Assembly (NCBI GenBank): GCA_017469355.1
Contig: JAFUGM010000026.1
Span: forward strand, 1-41,891
DNA: 41,891 nt
Source of the DNA: Solobacterium sp.
Lineage (GTDB): Bacteria; Bacillota_I; Bacilli_A; Erysipelotrichales; Erysipelotrichaceae
Direction of reading: 5' to 3'
Position numbers and translations under genes: made by a program
In this document: piece by piece, positions 24,912 to 32,312 of the stretch
Position numbering within the stretch: the stretch's first letter is position 1
Layout: every line of letters starts with the position of its first letter
Notes under the pieces: model-generated
Database searches by the model: none
Told to the model about the DNA's origin: nothing
What the model saw: the letters and a program-made list of their open reading frames with translations, nothing else

Positions 24912-25085
24912 TTTCTCCCGCGCAATATCTGCACGTGCCTGTTTAATATCTTCTGTCCACTTGCAGGTGCCGCCGCACTCGCCGCAGTCACCTCCGCAGG
25001 AATTACGATTTCGCAAAAGATAACGGATATCGAGCACAACGATCGCAACTAACGCAAGAAATACTAAGATCGATCCTAAATTCAT
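24903..25085 (-). CDS. FeoB-associated Cys-rich membrane protein
   Basis: A 60-residue peptide with one N-terminal transmembrane helix (residues 5-20) and a Cys cluster CGGDCGECGGTC at about 30-41, followed by a charged tail with KWTEDIKQARADIA. This matches the small FeoB-associated family that usually accompanies the iron transporter FeoB. Start at 25085 is set by AGGAGG 6-7 nt upstream; an upstream in-frame extension has no such site and runs into the promoter. No feoA or feoB is nearby. It has its own promoter with a palindrome next to it. Confidence 0.85.
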   Translation of the reverse strand: MNLGSILVFLALVAIVVLDIRYLLRNRNSCGGDCGECGGTCKWTEDIKQARADIAREKVS

Positions 25086-25107
25086 CTTCCGCCTCCTGTT
25101 CGTTACT

Positions 25108-25136
25108 ATCATAATGAAGTCATTTCTGTTTTTCAA
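25108..25136 (-). promoter_or_regulatory. Promoter of the FeoB-associated gene
   Basis: TTGAAA (25131-25136) and TATGAT (25108-25113) are separated by exactly 17 nt and each match consensus in five of six positions. The gene starts 22 nt downstream. Confidence 0.75.
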
Positions 25137-25150
25137 TTAGTTTGAACTAA
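25137..25150. promoter_or_regulatory. Palindromic operator candidate
   Basis: TTAGTT-TG-AACTAA is a perfect 6-bp inverted repeat directly abutting the -35 box of the FeoB-associated gene. Its general form recalls binding sites of DtxR-type metal regulators. Whether it binds a metal regulator is inference. Confidence 0.45.
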
Positions 25151-25179
25151 CCGGATGTATTACAGCGATCTTCGCATAG

Positions 25180-25208
25180 AAAAAGGTATGAGGTTTCCCC
25201 CATACCTT
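25180..25208 (-). terminator. Terminator of ftsK
   Basis: The stem AAGGTATG/CATACCTT has a 10-nt loop and is followed by a T-tract. It begins 4 nt after the ftsK stop. Confidence 0.88.
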
Positions 25209-25212
25209 ACGG

Positions 25213-27846
25213 TCATTCATCCTTTTTCAGATATACTTCCCGGGGTTTACTTCCCTGGGCTGGGCCAATGACACCCTTTTCTTCCAGAAGGTCAATCATG
25301 CGGGCAGCACGGTTATAGCCAATGCCAAACCGGCGCTGCAGTAATGAAGTGGAAGCCTTCTGTACGTCGACTACGTATTCCTTGACTTCATCAAACAGCG
25401 GATCGTCACCGGCAGAGGCTACTCCGCCGATTCCCCCTTCTCCGTCATTCACACCTTCCAGACGTATGAAGCTGTCATCATACATCGGAACCGCTTCTGA
25501 GGAGACATAATCTGTAATCCGCTTCACTTCATCATCGGTAATGAAGACACCCTGTACACGGGTCGGGTTGGATACACCAATCGGCATATACAGCATATCG
25601 CCGTTTCCAAGCAGGCGTTCCGCTCCTACATGATCCAGAATCGTACGGGAGTCAATTCCAGAGGAGACCGCAAACGCGATACGGCTTGGAATATTGGCCT
25701 TGATGACACCGGTAATAACATCGGTGGAAGGACGCTGCGTAGCGATGATCAGATGAATTCCGGCTGCCCGGGCAAGCTGGGTAATTCGCTGAATGGAGCT
25801 TTCCACATCCTTTCCCGCAACGTTCATAAGATCTGCCATCTCATCTACGATAACGACGATATACGGCATCTTCTTCGGTGCAGGACTTCCATCTTCATTC
25901 GTCGCTGGCATATTTGCGACGGCAGTATTGAATCCCTGAATGTTTCGAACCCCTGCCTTGGCAAAGGCATCATAGCGCTCATCCATGATCTTGACGATTA
26001 CCTTCAGGGCATTGCTGGCCTGCGAAGGATCGTTAATGACCGGTCCGATCAGATGCGGAATCCGCTGATACGGGGTGAATTCTACCTTCTTGGGATCTAC
26101 CAGAAGAAGTTTTACTTCATCCGGTTTGGTGCGCATCAGAATGGATGTGATGATGGAGTTCATACAGACCGATTTACCGGAACCGGTCGCTCCGGCAATC
26201 AACAGATGCGGCATCTTATCAAGACGGCAGGTCACAGTATTGCCAAGCAGATCTTTTCCCAGCACGATTACAAGCGGCTGTTCCTTATCTGCTTCCGGCA
26301 GAGTCTGGAAGAGTTCCTTCATCTTAACCGGAGTCGCCTTCTGGTTCGGGATTTCCACACCAACTGCGTTATGACCAGGAATCGGAGCCTCAATACGGAC
26401 ATCCCGTACTGCCAACTGCATCTTGATATCATCCGCAAGGCCAAGAATTCTCGATACCTTCACATTAGCGTCCGGACGGATTTCAAACTTTGTGACAGAG
26501 GGACCGATATGTGTATCGATCAGGCGGGCTTCAATATCGAAGTTCCGTAATGCCTGAATCAGCAGTTCTCCCTTTTCCGCTGCGGCTGCTTCGTTCACGT
26601 CATCCTTTGGTTTAGGCGGAATCGGATCGAGCAGTGTTGTCTTAGGAAGATGATACGGGCGATTCGTCCGACGCGGTTTGACCGGTTCAGGGGCAGGCGT
26701 CGGAGTAGTCTCTACCGGAGGTTCCATCTCCATCACTTCCTCTTCTTCATAGGAAGGCGCTTCCTCATATGGCTCCTCGTATTCCACCTCTTCCTCTTCT
26801 TCGGATTCATATTGTGGTTCTGTCACTGCCTGACGGGCCACAACCGTATTGTCATAGAGCTCATCGACGGTCATGAAGGACATCTTTGGCTGCGGAGCTT
26901 CTTCGGGTTCTTCAGAGATCACTTCCATTTCTTCTGTCCAGCCATGCGCCATATCCTCTTCTTTAGGCTCCCCATCCGCAAGGATCCCCATGCGGGAATT
27001 CGGGTCATAAGGAAGTTCTTCCTGGAATCCGGACAGGGGTTCCGGGGTATCGTCAAATTCATCGTTTGGAATCGGACGCACCGGAATTGCGGCAGTCGCC
27101 TCATCTGCCTGAATCATGCGGATCTTAGGCTGTGCCTTACGGGAAGGAAGCTCCCGAACCGGCTCAATCATCTCCGGTTCAAATGTATCTTCTTCAAAGA
27201 TGTCGTCATCGTCTTCCTCGTCTTCTTCATCCTCATCTTCTTCCTCATCCTCTTCATCCCGTGTGGAGAGGTATGTCCATACGGTGCGGAAGGCCTGTTT
27301 GTACACTTCAAGGTTTACGAGGAGTAACGCGGCGATGATGAAAAGTACGATAATCACAAGTACCGTACCGGTACGGTCAATTAACGCCGTCGTCAAAGAG
27401 AATAACAGCGCACCGATGATTCCTCCGCCTGCTTCAATGGAAGGTTCATCGGTAAACAGAGAACGGGTCGCATGAAGATATTCCTGTACGATCTCACCAC
27501 CGGTCAGATCCTTGGAGGTATCGGTATACGCGCATAGCAGCAATACCGCCAGAATGATACAGATAATCGCAATCGGATTCTTGGACAGCGTATTTCCGGA
27601 ATTCCGGTTCAGTATCGTAATCAGAATCTGAATGACAATCGCTCCGGTAATGACATAGTAAAACTTACCGAAGAGATATCGGATCAGCCGGCTGAGGTAG
27701 GTTCCTACCAGCCCCATCTGCATATACGCCACAACCGTAATTGCGGCTAACAGAACGATCCAGATCCATTCCTTTACTTCATTCGATACCGATTTCTCCG
27801 CACGCTTGCGGGATGTTGTTTTCTTGTTTGTTTTCTTAGCAGCCAT
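25213..27846 (-). CDS. ftsK: DNA translocase FtsK/SpoIIIE
   Basis: An 877-residue DNA pump that clears chromosome ends from the division septum. Four transmembrane helices lie in about residues 25-180. A linker of about 270 residues follows, with an unbroken acidic stretch near 195-220, then the RecA-like motor with Walker A GATGSGKS and Walker B VVIVDEMADL, and a C-terminal winged-helix gamma domain (STSLLQRRFGIGYNRAARMIDLLEE) that reads KOPS-type sites. I chose the ATG at 27846; an upstream GTG adds six residues, but the -10 box overlaps it. Whether it acts at vegetative septa or in sporulation cannot be told. Confidence 0.95.
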   Translation of the reverse strand: MAAKKTNKKTTSRKRAEKSVSNEVKEWIWIVLLAAITVVAYMQMGLVGTYLSRLIRYLFGKFYYVITGAIVIQILITILNRNSGNTLSKNPIAIICIILAVLLLCAYTDTSKDLTGGEIVQEYLHATRSLFTDEPSIEAGGGIIGALLFSLTTALIDRTGTVLVIIVLFIIAALLLVNLEVYKQAFRTVWTYLSTRDEEDEEEDEDEEDEEDDDDIFEEDTFEPEMIEPVRELPSRKAQPKIRMIQADEATAAIPVRPIPNDEFDDTPEPLSGFQEELPYDPNSRMGILADGEPKEEDMAHGWTEEMEVISEEPEEAPQPKMSFMTVDELYDNTVVARQAVTEPQYESEEEEEVEYEEPYEEAPSYEEEEVMEMEPPVETTPTPAPEPVKPRRTNRPYHLPKTTLLDPIPPKPKDDVNEAAAAEKGELLIQALRNFDIEARLIDTHIGPSVTKFEIRPDANVKVSRILGLADDIKMQLAVRDVRIEAPIPGHNAVGVEIPNQKATPVKMKELFQTLPEADKEQPLVIVLGKDLLGNTVTCRLDKMPHLLIAGATGSGKSVCMNSIITSILMRTKPDEVKLLLVDPKKVEFTPYQRIPHLIGPVINDPSQASNALKVIVKIMDERYDAFAKAGVRNIQGFNTAVANMPATNEDGSPAPKKMPYIVVIVDEMADLMNVAGKDVESSIQRITQLARAAGIHLIIATQRPSTDVITGVIKANIPSRIAFAVSSGIDSRTILDHVGAERLLGNGDMLYMPIGVSNPTRVQGVFITDDEVKRITDYVSSEAVPMYDDSFIRLEGVNDGEGGIGGVASAGDDPLFDEVKEYVVDVQKASTSLLQRRFGIGYNRAARMIDLLEEKGVIGPAQGSKPREVYLKKDE

Positions 27847-27854
27847 TACCCGAT

Positions 27855-27863
27855 ATTGTATCA
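27855..27863 (-). promoter_or_regulatory. Extended -10 promoter of ftsK, very close to the start
   Basis: TGATACAAT is an extended -10 element. Only 8 nt separate its last base from the ATG, so transcription should begin at or next to the start codon. There is no room for a Shine-Dalgarno site. Confidence 0.5.
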
Positions 27864-27919
27864 CGAAGTTCCGCCTGCTTCGTTGTTAACATACTCGTAT
27901 TCCGCCTGTTCACTTCATG

Positions 27920-27952
27920 AAAAAAGACACCGGAAGTAATCCAAGTGTCTTT
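27920..27952 (-). terminator. Terminator of the RNase J2-like gene
   Basis: The stem AAAGACAC/GTGTCTTT with a 14-nt loop is followed by a T-tract, 11 nt after the stop codon. Confidence 0.8.
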
Positions 27953-27963
27953 GTGTTTTACGA

Positions 27964-29631
27964 TCAATCCTTGGTGTTGATTTCCACAATCGCAGGCAGG
28001 ATCATGGGCCGCTTCCCGGTTTCCTTCATGACATATCTTGCGATCTTTTCCCGAGCCTCTGCCCGGCAGTCCAGATTGTCATACCGGTGTTCCGCAACCG
28101 CAGTATTGATGGTATCCTCAATGATCAGACCAACTTCACGAATGATGTAGTCCGCATCCTTGAGATAGATGACACCCCGGCTCTGCACATCCGGTCCGCC
28201 GATGATTTCCTTGGTGGTGTGGTTCACAACGACTCCGACAATGATCGCACCATCCGTACTGAGTGTTTCTCTATCCTTCAATACCATTCCTGCCGCATCG
28301 AGACTGTCGCCGCCAGACACCATCACATCCCCAATCGGCACCTTCTTCAGCTCCCGCTGTAACTGACCGGAGTCAATACATGCGGCCTGGCCGTTTTCCA
28401 GAACAATGATATTGTTTGCCGGATAGCCCATCCCAAGGGCGATATTCGCATTGGAGATCAGCTGCCGGTATTCACCCTTCACCGGTACGTAGTACTGAGG
28501 ATTCATCAGATAGATCATCATCTTCAGATCTTCAATTGACGCATGCATGGAGAAGGTGCGCTTGGTATCGACGCCGAATACCCGGGAGGTTTCCTTATAC
28601 AGGTCATCTTCCATGGTGGATGCGTTGCGCTCGGTGCCTGGAACCGCAGGAGAAGCGACGATGACAGTATCGGTATCCCGCAGCTGAATCACATCATCTT
28701 CCCGGCTGGCAATCTTATGAACCTTACGGAATATCGTACTTCCAGTTCCGCCGATAATCACAACCACATTATCCAGATCATTCGAGAAATTCTGCGGCGC
28801 AATTTCAAGACCCGCCGGAATCCGGTAATAACCAAGTTCTGCCATATCCGCCATTAAGGACCGCAGCTCTGTGTCGTAAATCATGACTTTCCGGTTGAAC
28901 TTATTCGCTAATTCGATCAGTTCAATAACGCGATACAGATTCTGACTGTAAGCCGTACATACAATTCTCCCCTGCGCCCCATCAAAGATCGGTTCCACCT
29001 GGGAGGTGATGCGATGATTAGGGGAGGAGTGCCCTTCTCGTGTGGAACCCACAGATTCGGTCAATAACGCCAGCACACCTCTAGCGCCAAGCTCGGTAAC
29101 TTCCGTAAGATCAAACCGGAACGCATCCATCTTGACGTCATAGTCAACGATGAATTCACTGGAATATACCACATAGCCATCTTCCGTCCGGATTGCGATG
29201 CCAAAACCATCTGCGATGGATTGGGTTGTGCCGAAGGTACGGATCTCGGTATCACCGATCTTAAAGGAAACATTACGGCGGATGCGGTGAATCTGAATAT
29301 CCTTCAGACCTTCCTTACGGGCTTTGCGTTCAAACATCTTGGCGGTCAATGGTGCCATATAAACCGGTACCTTCACCTGTTTCAGAAGATGTACGAGCGC
29401 CCCCATGACATCATCATGACCATGGGTGACAAAGACACCTTTGACCCGATCCACATTCTCACTTAAATACTGAAAATCAGGAATGATCATTTCCACCCCG
29501 AGCTGTTCATCCGATTCGGGATAGCGCATTCCGCATTCAATCACAAAAATATCTTTATTGTTTTCTACGACATACATGTTCTTGCCGTCTTCATCGAGGC
29601 CGCCCAGAGCAAAAATACGTACCTTACTCAT
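27964..29631 (-). CDS. rnjB: RNase J2-like protein with degenerate metal site
   Basis: A 555-residue protein with the full RNase J layout: metallo-beta-lactamase domain, beta-CASP domain and C-terminal domain ending TGKRPMILPAIVEI. RNase J enzymes degrade and mature RNA from the 5-prime end. Here the metal ligands are widely changed: HxHxDH reads HGHDDV (70-75), the usual His of HSIPD is Gln137, the Asp of TGDF is Glu159, the Asp of SDST is Glu192, and the His of HGEYR is Lys385; His363 remains. It resembles the weakly active or inactive J2 subunit more than J1, and goes further. It probably acts as a structural partner of an active J1 elsewhere. The start follows GGAGG and a good -10. Confidence 0.88.
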   Translation of the reverse strand: MSKVRIFALGGLDEDGKNMYVVENNKDIFVIECGMRYPESDEQLGVEMIIPDFQYLSENVDRVKGVFVTHGHDDVMGALVHLLKQVKVPVYMAPLTAKMFERKARKEGLKDIQIHRIRRNVSFKIGDTEIRTFGTTQSIADGFGIAIRTEDGYVVYSSEFIVDYDVKMDAFRFDLTEVTELGARGVLALLTESVGSTREGHSSPNHRITSQVEPIFDGAQGRIVCTAYSQNLYRVIELIELANKFNRKVMIYDTELRSLMADMAELGYYRIPAGLEIAPQNFSNDLDNVVVIIGGTGSTIFRKVHKIASREDDVIQLRDTDTVIVASPAVPGTERNASTMEDDLYKETSRVFGVDTKRTFSMHASIEDLKMMIYLMNPQYYVPVKGEYRQLISNANIALGMGYPANNIIVLENGQAACIDSGQLQRELKKVPIGDVMVSGGDSLDAAGMVLKDRETLSTDGAIIVGVVVNHTTKEIIGGPDVQSRGVIYLKDADYIIREVGLIIEDTINTAVAEHRYDNLDCRAEAREKIARYVMKETGKRPMILPAIVEINTKD

Positions 29632-29665
29632 TTAATTATTCCTCCGTAGTTGTTGCGTTGGTTTC

Positions 29666-29671
29666 ATTATA
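29666..29671 (-). promoter_or_regulatory. -10 box of the RNase J2-like gene
   Basis: A perfect TATAAT lies 34 nt before the ATG. The -35 region is weak (TTCCGA at 16-nt spacing). Confidence 0.5.
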
Positions 29672-29696
29672 ACGTGAAATTGAAAAATCGGAAGAG

Positions 29697-31130
29697 TCAG
29701 ACTGCCTCTCCAAGCAGACTGAAACTGCGTGCTTCCGTAATTTTCACATTCACCACATCCCCTTCACGAGCCGTATCGCTGTGAAAGTTCACAAGTCGGT
29801 TTTCTTCGCTGTACCCGCAAAGTACCGATGGATCCTTCTTACTGGCGCCATCACACAGAACTTTCCGAATCTGCCCGACTTCCGCTTCATTATTCCTCCG
29901 GGCATAGTTTCCTACCCGCTCATTGAGCTGCGCAAGCCGCTGTTTCTTTACCGCAAGCGGCACATTGTCTTCAAAGGAAGCCGCCGGGGTTCCTTCCCGG
30001 GGACTGTAAACAAAGGTAAACGCGCTGTCAAACTGGCAATGATCCACTAATGACAGGGTCTCTTCAAACTGCGCATCGGTTTCGGAAGGAAAGCCGACAA
30101 TCAGATCCGTGGTAAAGGTAATTCCCGGAATCTTCTCCTTCATCCGCTCATATAAAGTAAGAAACTGCGAAGACGTATAACCGCGGTTCATTCGTTTCAG
30201 TATTTCATCAGAGCCGGATTGAACGGGAAGATGCAGTGCCGGCATGACATTGGGGTGCTCCACCATCACATCAATCGTGGATTCCCGGTAATCCCGTGGA
30301 TGAGATGTATAGAACCGGATTCGCTCAATTCCTGTATCCGCTGCTTCCCGAAGAAGCTCACTGAACCCATCTTCCATTCCAAGATCCTTGCCATAGGCGT
30401 TGACATTCTGCCCAAGCAGCGTCACTTCCTTTGCGCCCTGTGCCTTTACCGCAAGAATTTCCCGGATGACATCCTCACTTCTACGCGAGCGTTCCTTCCC
30501 TCTGGTATAGGGAACGATACAGTAAGTGCAGAACTTATCGCACCCATACATAATATTCACGAATGCCTTATAGTGCCGGCTGCGTTCCACCGGCATACCT
30601 TCTACGACGGAACCGCTTCCTTCCGATTCCACCTGAATCGTCCGCTCCCCTGCCATGACTCTTGAAAGAAGATGCGGAAACTGTTCCATATTATGGGTTC
30701 CAAATAACAGATCCACCTGTGGATAGCGTTCACTGACGAGCGCAACCATGGATTCTTCCTGGGCCATACAGCCGCAGATACCGAAGATCTTTTCCGGATG
30801 CGCCTGCTTTAATGGCTTCAGACTGCCGATTTCCCCAAGCACATGATCCTCTGCAGCCTTACGTACCGCACAGGTATTGAATAAGGAAATGTCTGCTTCC
30901 TCTGGCGAAGCGACAGGATTGAATCCCATCATCTCCAACATGCCCGCAAGCGTCTCACTGTCCCGCACATTGGCCTGGCAGCCATACGTACGAATATAAT
31001 AGGTTTTTCCAATGCCAAGGGTACGAAGGTCATCTTCCAGACAGAAGTCGACTCTTCTTGCCTCATTACGGCGGTTTCGTTCCGCCTTGGGATCGGGTAA
31101 CTGATAATTTTTCTTCATGGTTATACTCAT
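29697..31130 (-). CDS. miaB: tRNA-2-methylthio-N6-dimethylallyladenosine synthase MiaB
   Basis: A 477-residue radical-SAM methylthiotransferase that modifies A37 of tRNAs reading UNN codons. The N-terminal MTTase domain has its three cluster Cys in YGCQAN, NTCAVR and GCMAQ. The radical-SAM triad is CDKFCTYC (YGCDKFCTYCIVPYTRG). A TRAM domain ends the protein. Start is either the ATG at 31130 or 31118; neither has a clear Shine-Dalgarno site, and the promoter is so close that the leader would be only about 8 or 20 nt. It is probably transcribed alone; the next gene has its own -10. Confidence 0.96.
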   Translation of the reverse strand: MSITMKKNYQLPDPKAERNRRNEARRVDFCLEDDLRTLGIGKTYYIRTYGCQANVRDSETLAGMLEMMGFNPVASPEEADISLFNTCAVRKAAEDHVLGEIGSLKPLKQAHPEKIFGICGCMAQEESMVALVSERYPQVDLLFGTHNMEQFPHLLSRVMAGERTIQVESEGSGSVVEGMPVERSRHYKAFVNIMYGCDKFCTYCIVPYTRGKERSRRSEDVIREILAVKAQGAKEVTLLGQNVNAYGKDLGMEDGFSELLREAADTGIERIRFYTSHPRDYRESTIDVMVEHPNVMPALHLPVQSGSDEILKRMNRGYTSSQFLTLYERMKEKIPGITFTTDLIVGFPSETDAQFEETLSLVDHCQFDSAFTFVYSPREGTPAASFEDNVPLAVKKQRLAQLNERVGNYARRNNEAEVGQIRKVLCDGASKKDPSVLCGYSEENRLVNFHSDTAREGDVVNVKITEARSFSLLGEAV

Positions 31131-31145
31131 TGCTTAACGGCGCTA

Positions 31146-31174
31146 ATTATACAAGTCAAAGCGGAAACCGGCAA
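31146..31174 (-). promoter_or_regulatory. Promoter of miaB
   Basis: TTGCCG (31169-31174) and a perfect TATAAT (31146-31151) are separated by 17 nt. The expected start site leaves a leader of about 8 nt before the first ATG. Confidence 0.65.
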
Positions 31175-31189
31175 TTTTTACCTTCTGGC

Positions 31190-31220
31190 GAAGAAAAAGC
31201 CCCGGTTTTCACCGCAGGCT
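31190..31220 (-). terminator. Terminator of the ferredoxin gene
   Basis: The stem AGCC-CGGT/ACCG-GGCT with a small internal bulge and a GAAA tetraloop is followed by T5. It lies 26 nt after the ferredoxin stop, just upstream of the miaB promoter. Confidence 0.75.
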
Positions 31221-31246
31221 GTTTCATTTCCTGTAATCAGTTCAGA

Positions 31247-31426
31247 TTACTCACCTTCTGTGATTGCACCGACAGGGCATGTGCCGACGCAGGACAGACA
31301 GGAGATGCAGGAATCTGCATTGCACTCCGACTTTCCGTCACCATCCAGGGACAGAGCGGATACCGGGCAAACACCTGTGCAAGCGCCGCATCCGATGCAG
31401 GCATCCTTATCTACTACAACTGCCAT
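31247..31426 (-). CDS. 2[4Fe-4S] ferredoxin
   Basis: A 59-residue bacterial ferredoxin with two complete cluster motifs, CIGCGACTGVCP and CISCLSCVGTCP. It carries low-potential electrons in anaerobic metabolism, for example for pyruvate-ferredoxin oxidoreductase or hydrogenase. Start at 31426 follows AAGGAG with a rather long gap; a longer in-frame extension runs back through the promoter and is rejected. It is monocistronic, with its own strong promoter and terminator. Confidence 0.95.
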   Translation of the reverse strand: MAVVVDKDACIGCGACTGVCPVSALSLDGDGKSECNADSCISCLSCVGTCPVGAITEGE

Positions 31427-31453
31427 ATGTTCTCTTTTCTCCTTCTGCCTCAA

Positions 31454-31482
31454 ATTATAGCACCCGCAAAGTTCGGGTTCAA
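31454..31482 (-). promoter_or_regulatory. Promoter of the ferredoxin gene
   Basis: TTGAAC (31477-31482) and a perfect TATAAT (31454-31459) are spaced by exactly 17 nt. Confidence 0.78.
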
Positions 31483-31494
31483 TCATTCCCGAAG

Positions 31495-31523
31495 GAAAAC
31501 ACCTGCCCAAACAGACAGGTGTC
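31495..31523 (-). terminator. Terminator of the rny-ymdB operon
   Basis: The stem ACACCTG/CAGGTGT with a 10-nt loop is followed by TTTTCC, a short T-tract. It lies about 20 nt after the ymdB stop. Confidence 0.7.
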
Positions 31524-31541
31524 ATAAGCTGTGAATGCGTT

Positions 31542-32309
31542 TCAGGGACGCTCCTGAATCCGTGTGATTCTGATGGCACGATTGGTGGCGTCATCGATTT
31601 CGATAACTACTCCGCAAAGGATTGCCGGAGTTTCCGCTGGCGTATAACGCGTCGCTTTTCCATGCGTTCGTGCGATCATCTCATCTACGTCTCTGCCAAG
31701 AATGGAATCAAACGAACCACACATCCCGACATCCGAGATATAGGCAGAGCCATGCGCGATTCGCTCATCCGCGGTCTGCACATGCGTATGCGTTCCAACC
31801 ATTGCGGTAATCCGATCCCGATACAGATACCAGAAGAGTTCCTTCTCCCCGGTAGCCTCCCCATGGAAGTCCACCAGAATAATATCTGCGTCAATGGAAT
31901 TCAGAAGCCGTTCCCCAACGGGATAAGACTCTCCCAGGGCGTTATTCATGAAAACGCCGCCAAGAATATTTACCACCGCAATCCGTTTCCCCTGACACTC
32001 CCGGATGACCACACAGTTTCCCGGTTCTTCGGGATCCATGTTTGCCGGACGTACCAGGTACGGACACTCATTCAGTTTTCCCAGAATTTCATGTTTCGAA
32101 AAGGAATGATTTCCCAAAGTAATCACGTCAGCGCCTGCTTCCATCAGTTCGTTGTAGATGGAAGAGGTAATCCCCTTGCCATGCGCTGCGTTTTCCCCGT
32201 TGATGACTGTAAAGTTGGCCCCAACCTCCTGTTTGAGGTCAGCCAATCTGCGTTTCACGGCAATTCTGCCGCTTCTGGAGACCACATCACCGAGGAATAG
32301 AATCTTCAT
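31542..32309 (-). CDS. ymdB: YmdB-type metallophosphoesterase
   Basis: A 255-residue phosphoesterase of the YmdB family (TIGR00282 type). Metal-binding blocks GDVVSRSGR, NGENAAHG, GNHSFSK and THTHVQTADE are present. In Bacillus it hydrolyses 2',3'-cyclic nucleotides and influences biofilm and motility choices. It lies 3 nt after rny, the conserved order, suggesting a link to RNA turnover. Ends at its own terminator. Confidence 0.94.
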   Translation of the reverse strand: MKILFLGDVVSRSGRIAVKRRLADLKQEVGANFTVINGENAAHGKGITSSIYNELMEAGADVITLGNHSFSKHEILGKLNECPYLVRPANMDPEEPGNCVVIRECQGKRIAVVNILGGVFMNNALGESYPVGERLLNSIDADIILVDFHGEATGEKELFWYLYRDRITAMVGTHTHVQTADERIAHGSAYISDVGMCGSFDSILGRDVDEMIARTHGKATRYTPAETPAILCGVVIEIDDATNRAIRITRIQERP

Positions 32310-32312
32310 CGG

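Noticed and set aside
25630-26550. Long open frame (306 codons) on the plus strand opposite ftsK
   Set aside because: It is antisense to the conserved FtsK motor, has no Shine-Dalgarno site and its residues look like a frame shadow (low hydrophobic order, many His/Arg/Cys).
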